Assembly (NCBI GenBank): GCA_028456385.1
Contig: JALNQF010000487.1
Location: forward strand, 1 to 26,893
Length of the DNA stretch: 26,893 bases
From: Ophiosphaerella korrae
Lineage: Eukaryota; Ascomycota; Dothideomycetes; Pleosporales; Phaeosphaeriaceae
Direction of reading: 5' to 3'
In this document: in pieces, positions 11,841 through 19,333 of the stretch
Position numbering within the stretch: position 1 is the first letter of the stretch
How the letters are laid out: each line of letters starts with the position of its first letter
Made by a program: the position numbers and the translations under genes
The notes under the pieces: model-generated
The model's database searches: none
Told to the model about the DNA's origin: nothing
Seen by the model: only the letters and a program-made list of their open reading frames with translations

Positions 11841-12314
11841 TTGTTAGATAAGTTACACGATTAGATACTCGATACGTAATTAGATGCGCAATTACATATA
11901 CAATCGCTAAGCTACTAACCTTACTATAGCTAAAAGGATTATAGCCTTAACTTTTATAAACAAAGGAATTAAACAAAGAATCTTATATATAAGGAGATAG
12001 ACTATATTAGTATAACTAATATAATAAAGAAACTAGCACCTTAATAGAAGGAGTGTTAAGAATCTAGCTCGCTACTATCTTAAGAGACCTAGCTAAGACT
12101 ACTATATTGTAGATATATAGATAGAGCGTAGGGCTAGAGATAGATAGTAATATTAATCTACTTAGTTTATACCTAGTACTATTAAGTTATAAGTAATTAA
12201 TCTAAAAAGGGCTTTTTTAAAAGCCTTAGTATCCCTCTTTAATAAGGCCCTTATATAGCTATTACGAAAAAGCCTTTTTATTAAACTACTATAACCTCCT
12301 TTAAATCTAATAAT
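11841..12314 (+). repeat. Left arm of long inverted repeat
   Basis: Inverted partner of 12665-13237. Similarity ends inward at TTAAATCTAATAAT (12301-12314). Confidence 0.7.
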
Positions 12315-12532
12315 AGTTAGTATTAGTTCTTAATATTATAGTTAGATTACGTTAAGTAATACTAGCTATCTTAATATAGCTTTAAGCTATAAAAGAGTAA
12401 AAAATATATACTTTTTTAAGTATATATAATTAATACTAGGTATAGTACTTTACTTAATACTTAGCTTAATTAAGAGTTACTAGAAGGCTACTAGAAAGTA
12501 AAAGATTAGTACTTTTACTAATACGTATATAG

Positions 12533-12604
12533 TACTTAGCTTAATACTTAGCTTAATACTTAAGTTAATACTTAAGTTAATACTTAAGCTAATACTTAAG
12601 CTAA
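12533..12604. repeat. 12 bp tandem repeat, six units
   Basis: Six head-to-tail copies of TACTTARSYTAA in the spacer between the inverted arms: two TACTTAGCTTAA, two TACTTAAGTTAA and two TACTTAAGCTAA. The paired variants suggest stepwise duplication, and some differences are transitions. Confidence 0.9.
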
Positions 12605-12664
12605 AGTAATTAGGTTTAAGTAGGTACTAGTTTACTTAACTTAATTAAAGTAGTAAGACTCTTA

Positions 12665-13237
12665 ATTATTAGATTTAAAAGAAGTTATAGTAGTTTAATA
12701 AAAAGGCTTTTTTATAATAGCTATATAAAGGCCTTATTAGAGAGGGATACTAAGGCTTTTAGAAAAGCCCTTTTTTAGATTAATTACCTATAACTTAATA
12801 GTACTAGGTATAAACTAAGTAGATTAATTCTACTATCTATCTCTAGCCCTACGCTCTATCTATATATCTACAATATAGTAGTCTTAGCTAAGTCTCTTAA
12901 GATAGTAGTAAGCTAGATCTTTAATACTCTTTCTATTAAAGTACTAGTTTCTTTATTATATTAGTTATACTAATATAGTTTCTCTCTTTATATATAAGGT
13001 CCTTTATTTAATTCTTTTATTTATAAAAGTTAAGGCTATAGTCTTTTTAGCTATAGTAGAAGTAGTAGCTTAGTAATTATTACGCTTATACGCTAAGCTA
13101 ATTAGATTGCTATATTAGCTTAAGCAAGCTAATTAATAGATTCTAGGTATACCTAGAATCTATTGCGCCTCTCTACGTATATACTATTAAGTATCTAATC
13201 GCGTATTACATATCTAGTTATGTAACTTATCTACAAC
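12665..13237 (-). repeat. Right arm of long inverted repeat
   Basis: Inverted partner of 11841-12314, longer because of an extra segment around 13085-13190 that includes a 30 bp palindrome. Confidence 0.7.
13135..13164. repeat. Perfect 30 bp palindrome
   Basis: AATAGATTCTAGGTA is followed directly by its exact reverse complement, with no spacer. It lies in the segment found only in the right arm of the inverted-repeat element. Confidence 0.95.
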
Positions 13238-13395
13238 TTATCTTATAATTAAAAACTACTTAGTAACCTAAATATACGCTGTTTAAATTTACGATTTGTA
13301 TTTATTTTTAAATAAATAGGTATAATTTCTAGCGCACTAAATAGGGCCTTAAGGAGTAATTTCTTTATTAACTTTTAGATAAATTGTATTGTTAG
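13238..13395. other. Left edge of the RIP block
   Basis: AT-rich sequence in which composition returns to normal by about 13395. CpA and TpG dinucleotides reappear downstream. No gene seen. Confidence 0.5.
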
Positions 13396-14086
13396 CGTTA
13401 GTAAAGCTGCGTCTCTGTGTTTCCCTTTTGAGTAGTTATATGCCGGCTTTAACGACGGAGGATCGGAACAGAGTAATGTTACAACCTGGATTTAAGACAC
13501 GATCTTGATAGAGCTTGTTGTCGGCCTGCTTGGTGGTCTCCTTCTTGGCATGCGCCTGGCAGGCCAATCACGTGATACATCGTGCTCCGCTCGTCCCCGT
13601 AATTCAGCATCTTGATTTGCAGGATCGGCTCGCGCTGCTGTTGACCAACGTGTCCGAGTTGAGGCAGAAAAGGTCGCTCGTAAGGTGGCGAGAGAGGCAA
13701 GGAAGGCGACACTTCAGGTGAACAGGAGCGACAACTGAGCTACAGGGCACGCCAAATCTGCCTAGTAGAGAGTTTCATAATTTTGAGTGAGGCAGCTAGA
13801 AAGGCGTTGGTGGTGGAGTTATTAATTGTTTTCGTTGATTTTCACGAAAATATTGCGTTGAGCTGATGTTTTGTGTTGAGGTAGGCAGGGCCAACCCCGG
13901 AGTGGTTGGCGTGTTGGGCTAGTAAGGTTTGCACGCTGGTTATTCGCCAAGCCAGCCTAAGTGGGCATAGCTGCCCAGGTGCGGAGAAATCGCGGCTGAA
14001 ACTGGGTCGGGCATCAGACCACTTTGCAACATACTTCGCCTCCCAGCTTTCAGTATATCTAACCCCTACGATCTGAAGCGTTTTGG
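13396..14086 (+). promoter_or_regulatory. Upstream region of the transcription factor gene
   Basis: About 690 bp of normal-composition DNA between the RIP block and the regulator's start codon, presumably holding its promoter and 5' leader. Two perfect inverted repeats stand out: GCCAAC-N9-GTTGGC (13890-13910) and TGGGCA-TAGC-TGCCCA (13962-13977). Scattered CGG triplets, the half-sites of Zn2Cys6 proteins, are present. No TATA box was assigned. Part of this region (13496-13738) may be a gene remnant, listed separately. Confidence 0.4.
13496..13738 (+). pseudogene. Possible coding remnant: hydrophobic segment then basic helix
   Basis: One + frame is open except for a single TGA near 13613. 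It encodes a Gly/Leu-rich hydrophobic stretch (LVVGLLGGLLLGMRLAG) and, after the stop, an Ala/Arg/Lys/Glu-rich helix (VEAEKVARKVAREARKATLQ) ending at a TGA at 13736-13738. The second half resembles basic coiled-coil tails found in many fungal proteins, including some transposases, but nothing diagnostic is present. It has normal composition, unlike the RIP DNA next to it. It may be the end of a truncated gene or chance. Confidence 0.22.
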
Positions 14087-16121
14087 ATGGAGGGAAAGAG
14101 AAGGCGCGACTTACCAAGGACAGGATACCCTCGTCAACGAGCCATAGCAGCATGCCTAACATGTCGCGAACGGAAACGAAAATGGTATGCATTCAACTGA
14201 TATCTATGATGTGATGATGTACTCTAGTCTAAAGAGGAACCACAAGCCGCGTTACTGATACGACTACTTATAGTGATAACCTGAGGCCAGCCTGCTCTTC
14301 ATGTCAACGAATGGGAACACCATGTGACTACAACCGACAAGACGTATCAACATTCGACACTGCGTCTTTAATGATACTTGGTCGACTATCTGAGCTTGAG
14401 GCTCTAGTGAAGGACATACGTTCTTCCCCAGCTCTCAGCCACTGGCCACTGGCAGCCGGGTCTAGCCGTCAGACACAGCCAACTAATGGACTCTCACACA
14501 CGGAATGTGTTGTACTCACCGCCAATCTGGATTCCAGCTTTAGGGTCGCGACTGACAACATCTTACGATGGCCCATCTTCGAAAGAATTTTATATCCCCT
14601 TCAAAAATTCTCATTCGTCGATTTCCATGGCGCGGAAGCTTACACTTACCTTGACGATGTTTTACCACAGTCTAATACGCGCTCGCTCTTAGATACTTCA
14701 GGGTACCCAGGCATCTCGATAAATATCTCGACCGAGAAGCCCTACATTGAACGGCTGGTAAACCAGTTTTTCACCAGAGTCAATACTAAAAACCCTTTCC
14801 TCAACCGGCAGATGGTTAATGAATATTGTCAACAATATTACGAGCTTGGCCCTCTCTTTAACCTCAAGACCTGCATGGTATTGCTCATCTGTGCCCTAGG
14901 CGCCGTTTCAATGGAATTTCACCCTCCCAATGCGGGCCAGGGCTCAGGTGGCTTACCATATTCAACCTCGGGGGCTGCAGATTTGACACTAGGCTCAGCC
15001 TACTTCGTCGCTGCCGAGAAGCGCTTAGGTTCTGCCATGTCAAATGTGGACACTCTTGCTATTCAGTGCCTTTGCCTCGCTGGGTGAGTGGTCTGAAGTT
15101 CACCTTTTTTATACTTTTAGCTAACGAGTAGCCATGCCTAGTATTTATCACATGTATCTTGTCAGACCGATGCACGCTTTGCGAATGTTCCACGCAGCAG
15201 GATCCTCGCTACAGATTCTTGTGTCTACCGGGTTTGTACCTCAACCTTGCGCCCATGCAACAAGGGAATCATACTGACAATCCCATTGAAACGAGGATCC
15301 CGCCAAAGGAGCATCAGCCCTATACTCGAGCCTATTCTGGATATGCTTCAAATCGGAGAGGTTTGTTCTTGCAAGTCAATACCATGCTCCGTTATCTGAG
15401 CCACTATAGAGAAATCCTTGCCGAGATTCCAATCAGTCTTCCCGCTCTCCGCGAGCCTAGCATTTCGGACCCCTACCCCCCACCCCCACAAACTGCGAGC
15501 CTAGCTTCAGAGGAATGGGGCTCCCATGAGGAGGATAGCTGGTACTTCTTCCTCTCGGAAATAGCGCTCCGGCGCATCACCAACGACGTCGCCAACGTCG
15601 TATCCAAGCACATCGAGAGCCCAGCCAACGTCCAAGACCTCATTCCCATCGTCGCAGAATTCGAGCGGCAGGTCGAAACTTTTCGGGAGAATTTGCCTCC
15701 ATCAATACAATTTCCTGATATACCGGATGTAGCGAGCACGGAGTGGCAACAATACAGCCGCGGACGCTACTACCGCGTCCTTGAACTGATGCACCGCCCT
15801 TTCCTCTTTCACGCGCTCCACGAACCAGAATGTCACCCAGTCGTTTGCGCGCTAGCCGAGAAGGCTCTGGTAAACGCATTGAACTATCTGCAACACAGCC
15901 AGATAAACCATCGACACCACGGCACATGGTTGCAACTTCGCAACGAGCTGAAGGAAGCTAGTCTGCTGCTTGCCGCGTCGAAAGTAGCGCGGTTGAGAAC
16001 GCCGGAGGGATGGGAAGACGGGGTTAAGAAGGCACTAGCTACATTTAAGTATTGGGCGGGAGAGTTTCCGGCGTGTAAAACTTACACGAATGTGTTGCTG
16101 ACGCTGGCTGGGGAGGGTTAG
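14087..16121 (+). CDS. Zn2Cys6 (fungal-type) transcription factor, five exons
   Basis: A nuclear DNA-binding regulator, about 590 aa. The zinc cluster spans residues 23-50 with the exact pattern C-x2-C-x6-C-x6-C-x2-C-x6-C (CLTCRERKRKC then CSSC...C). The third Cys codon is split by intron 1 (14185-14273, GTATGC...TATAG). ATG 14087 is the only in-frame Met between the upstream stop at 14060 and the cluster, and gives a basic N terminus. A short coiled-coil (about residues 64-85) follows. The middle domain (FFTRVNTKNPFLN, about residue 196 on, through IYHMY, MFHAA and LFWICFKSE) matches the Fungal_trans domain. Intron 2 is 15084-15141 (branch CTAAC) and intron 4 is 15361-15409. Intron 3 must remove in-frame TGA codons between 15232 and 15330. 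Its ends are ambiguous: 15236-15295 gives 592 aa, 15232-15330 gives 579 aa. Last exon 15410-16121. It is convergent with the transporter; local regulation of transporter and lyase is inferred. Confidence 0.88.
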
Positions 16122-16828
16122 GAGAGTGCCGAAGGGAGTACACGGATTCAACGTTGCGCCTAGTGAAGCGATTGACCTACGATATGCTGACATCCTTCTT
16201 AGCCATAATAGCGGCAAATATTTGTATTATTTACTGTGTTGGAGGAAGGCCACTTTTATCAAGGCTTTTGACATATCGTATTAGCTCCTTTGGTGTTGGT
16301 TGAGACTTCGGTTCGGTTCCCATCTGTTTAGATATCGAGAACGTGGTCCGTTGCGTTTTTGTTGTGTTCTCTTCGGGATTTTTCAATGTTTTGACTCTGT
16401 GGTATTAGGTTGTCGCTGCCACGATGGTGTTTTGAATGGGAGGATCGGTTCCTGCGGGGTGAGGTCCTGCCTCCCCCTGCCTTTCATCCTTATGTAGACA
16501 GAAGCTCGGTAGATCACTGCTTGATTGTATGTATGCCACCCGTGTGAGGTGCAACTCGGCGGACCTTGACGAGGCATGGTTTGTTTCCCATCAAGTCAAG
16601 TTACCGACCATGTGGTAATCCCATAGACGACCACGAGCTACAGATGGAGAATATCGCGAGCTTCGAATTTGAGAGAGACAATATCGCGATCATACGTGCT
16701 GTGGAAGACCGAAAGAGAGCAGCTCTAGTAATAGGTGCATTTGAACGATCAGAAAGCAAGGCAAGCGCTCGGACAGTACTACTAAAGTAATACACCCTGA
16801 TACTGTCACTCTGAAAGTCATGATGCGC
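16122..16828. other. Convergent intergenic region
   Basis: Lies between the stop codons of the regulator and the transporter and so holds both 3' ends. Normal composition. Only short chance reading frames are present; I see no RNA gene or repeat. Confidence 0.5.
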
Positions 16829-18743
16829 TTAATTAGAAGCAATATCATGATGTACCCTCTTGTTCTCATCCCCGTCCTCATCGTTCTCCTTCTCCTCGAC
16901 CCGCCCTTCAAACGCAAACACATCTTTCCTTTCTAAATCATCAAACAATCCCGTAAGTTCCTCTAAGCTTTTTCCCTTCGTCTCTGGAAATAATAACCAC
17001 ACCAGCACAGCGAATAATGCGTCAATTAGGCAGAAGAGTATATAGTACTTCCAGCCCAGCGCACCGAGTGCAACGGGGTTACTGACCTGCCCAATGATTT
17101 GTGTAAGATTCGTGATGATTAGGGTGAATGCGACACCCCAGCTTCGCCACTCATAGGGGAAGAGCTCTGTGGGGTAGGAGTAGAGGAGCGGTGTGAGTGC
17201 AATGTCGTAGTGAAAGTAGAAGATGAAAAGCATGGGGAGGACGGCGTAGCCGTAGGCGAGAGAGTTGGTGGCATCGAACCGGGAGTTCAGTATTGTCCAG
17301 ATCTGGGTGGTGTTACATTTCGATACAGTGTACAGAAGATGGATTCAAAGAAAAGATACGTACAACATATGATATGGTCATGCCAATGGCGGACCACTGG
17401 AATAAGAAGCGGCGTCCCAGGCGGTCAACCAGCATAGCGCCGCATCCGATCGTAGCGATAAAGTTGAAAATCTGCAGTCCTCCGTTGATGAGAGACTGAT
17501 GCGTAGAGTCCCTGATACCGATACCATCGAGGACGAGTGTCAGATAATATGACACAACGGTGTTTCCGGCCCATTGGGCAGTGACAGCAACAATGGCAGA
17601 GATGAGAAGCCGTCGGCGGTTCGCAGGGTCGCTCACCATCTTCTTGATTTTTGGTCGCTTCTCGGAGTTGTTCTCGGTTCGTACGGCTTTCCGGATCTGA
17701 GCCACTTCGTGTGCAACGAGTGGTGAATCTGTATCACCAGCGGCGTGATGCTTGATGAGCAATGCTCTGGCTTCTTCGTCCCGACCCTTTGCGATAAGGA
17801 ACCTGCGTAAAGAGAAAGTCAGACGAGATAATCAGTAGAGGGCTGAGTTAAGAGTCATCGTAACAACCTACCTCGGCGACTCCGGAAGGAAGAAGGAGAA
17901 GACGAGCTGTCCTAAAGGAAAGGCCCCTTGGAGGAGTGTGGGGATCCTCCAACTCCAGGATCCAGTCATCTTAAGTGTGCCGAAAGTGATCCATGCCGCT
18001 GCAATGGCGCCGACAAACTGGACAAAAATTAACAAGTGTACAGCAGATGCTGGCCCTCAAATATCTGGACTCACATAGAAACAATGATAGATCGCCGTGA
18101 TCTTCCCACGATGAGGAGGGTACGCTAGCTCTGCTATTAATATGGGAGCGGGTTGAGACATTACACCGCAACCAAAACCAAGAACAAAGCGCGAGAATAC
18201 CAAGAGCCCCAAGTTGGTTGACGCGGCCTGTATCGCAGCTCCAGCCACAGTGATGGCAAATGCGACGACGAGTGACGGTTTTCGTCCGTAGCGGTTGGAG
18301 AAGGGCGCAACAAAGACGAAGCCGACTATCTTTCCAGTGGGCATCATGGCATTGATAGCACCTAGCTTGGACTTGGTAGGATATTGATAGAACGACTTCC
18401 ACGACGGATTGATCTGTAAGGCATTCATCATTGCGCCTATCTAAAATGTTACTTTGGGCTTCATCTTCCATCAAGGTAGCGTTTTACCGTCATATCCAAC
18501 TGTCGCAGCTGACATGCAGCAGAGAAGGATAAGGGCATTGAGTCGAATGAGGTGTATTTGCGTGTACCATGGCTTATGCTCTCTAGGAAGAGCCTAGGAC
18601 GCAAACCAAGATTAGTGAAGTGACCTAAGGTAGGAGGTGAAAGATGGCATCGAGCATACCGCGGCAATTTCTGGACCAACAAGTTTGATATTTTCGGCAA
18701 GGCGCTCTTCATAGCTCTTCGCGGGGCGATTGAAACGGCCCAT
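16829..18743 (-). CDS. MFS sugar-porter family transporter (lactose/hexose permease-like), six exons
   Basis: A predicted 12-helix plasma-membrane H+ symporter for a sugar or similar small polar solute. Exons on the minus strand: 18743-18660, 18593-18488, 18436-18075, 18017-17872, 17802-17364 and 17302-16829. The five introns are 51-69 nt with GT...AG ends, and all phases join to give 536 aa, normal for the family. Sugar-porter signatures appear in order: GYDG (61-64), NRYGRK (111-116), PAPILIAE (159-166), PESPR (229-233), the second-half repeat DRLGRR (359-364), PTELFP (423-428) and PETKG (485-489). The C-terminal tail is acidic and cytosolic. The start gives the usual hydrophilic N terminus before helix 1 (about 46-62). 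Related fungal proteins are often annotated lactose permease, but substrate cannot be assigned from these motifs. It is divergent from the lyase gene and shares its promoter. Confidence 0.92.
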
Positions 18744-18856
18744 GATGTCCAGTCGGTGAGGATAGACAAACGAACATAGAGGAATAAAGACCTGAAGGAC
18801 TGAGGATATCGCAGATGGGGTCGACAAGACAGCGCCTGGACTGGCAGATGGTTTGA

Positions 18857-18863
18857 CTTTATA
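18857..18863 (-). promoter_or_regulatory. Candidate TATA box for the transporter
   Basis: TATAAAG on the minus strand about 115 bp upstream of the transporter start codon, a plausible core-promoter distance. Assigned by sequence only. Confidence 0.4.
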
Positions 18864-19077
18864 GAATGTCCTGGGAGGACATCGCACGCTCGTCATGTGG
18901 GTAAAGATTTTACCCCGTGGGGAAGTTCGGTTTCTATTGCCTTGGACACCAGGCGATGTGTGGTGATTGTTTCTTGCTGCCACTTCCCACTTGGGCAGGG
19001 TGCCGCGATTCCCCGCCTTCATACATAAACGCCGTCTCTGAGAAAACTGTCGCTCCCAGGATGGCTCGGTTGCTTTG

Positions 19078-19127
19078 GAATTTAGCGTGGCGGGGAGTGG
19101 CGGCAAAAGCCCGCCCGGACCGACTTT
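19078..19127. repeat. Promoter direct repeat, copy 1
   Basis: A 50 bp unit beginning GAATTTAGCGTGGCGGGG, repeated 57 bp downstream. Contains CGGACCG (19116-19122), a CGG-N-CCG inverted pair of the triplets bound by Zn2Cys6 proteins. The two copies differ at only a few positions, mostly transitions. Confidence 0.85.
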
Positions 19128-19134
19128 TGAATTA

Positions 19135-19184
19135 GAATTTAGCGTGACGGGGAGTGGCGGCAAAAGCTCGCTCGGGCCGACTTT
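19135..19184. repeat. Promoter direct repeat, copy 2
   Basis: Second copy of the 50 bp unit, beginning GAATTTAGCGTGACGGGG. Holds CGGGCCG (19173-19179) at the same offset as CGGACCG in copy 1, so the inverted CGG pair is kept while its middle base differs. Confidence 0.85.
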
Positions 19185-19333
19185 CATTGTGTGCGAATGC
19201 ACCTTCTCTCTACACAGCAGGCTCAGGGACTTTCGATCATCATCATGATTGTCCACATGATAAAGAAGTCTTTCTCAGCGAAGAAGTCGCTTCTTTTGAT
19301 CAGCTCGTGTTCATCGCGCCGCAGAACACCATC

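Larger units (their letters stand above)
11841..13237. mobile_element. 1.4 kb element with long terminal inverted repeats, RIP-decayed
   Basis: Left arm (11841-12314) and right arm (12665-13237) are inverted copies. For example AAGCTACTA...TATAGCTAAAA near 11908-11935 mirrors about 13030-13075, and GGCCCTTATATAGCTAT at 12246-12262 mirrors 12717-12736. The outermost matched ends are TAGATAAGTTAC at 11845 and its complement near 13222-13233. The right arm carries roughly 80-100 bp absent from the left, including a perfect palindrome. The 350 bp spacer holds a 12 bp tandem array and no coding sequence. Long arms, small size and no visible transposase fit a non-autonomous foldback or Mutator-like element. 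No clear target duplication was found, so the superfamily is unassigned. Confidence 0.65.
18744..19333. promoter_or_regulatory. Shared divergent promoter of transporter and lyase
   Basis: The 590 bp between the two start codons must drive both genes. A TATAAAG on the minus strand (18857-18863) lies about 115 bp upstream of the transporter ATG. A 50 bp direct duplication (19078-19127, 19135-19184) sits closer to the lyase. GTGGGG near 18918 and GCGGGG near 19089 fit the SYGGRG consensus for the carbon-catabolite repressor CreA; such short matches are weak evidence. Confidence 0.6.

Noticed and set aside
1..13395. Mitochondrial or centromeric AT-rich DNA
   Set aside because: The AT bias is explained by CpA-to-TpA mutation of nuclear retrotransposons with readable LTRs, RT, integrase and chromodomain. 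No mitochondrial genes or tRNAs are seen.
13842..14192. 116-codon minus-strand open frame
   Set aside because: It is antisense to the first exon and promoter of the regulator, has no recognisable domain, and the sense strand has a precise zinc-cluster exon there.
15159..15409. Open frame beginning at 15159 as a separate gene
   Set aside because: Its first 80 or so codons are out of frame with the Fungal_trans domain. The real reading uses another frame until intron 4, after which this frame becomes the last exon.
16300..16800. Short open frames between regulator and transporter
   Set aside because: All are under 80 codons, overlap on both strands and show no domain, signal or family similarity. 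They are consistent with chance.
18612..19256. Longer N terminus for the transporter starting near 19256
   Set aside because: The extension runs through the promoter and translates the 50 bp DNA duplication into a repeated Pro/Leu peptide. The Met at 18743 gives the normal short hydrophilic N terminus.
19154..19333. Upstream in-frame start for the lyase at 19154
   Set aside because: The extra 60 residues begin inside the second promoter repeat and have no counterpart in the ASL family. ATG 19334 has a good context and family-like length.
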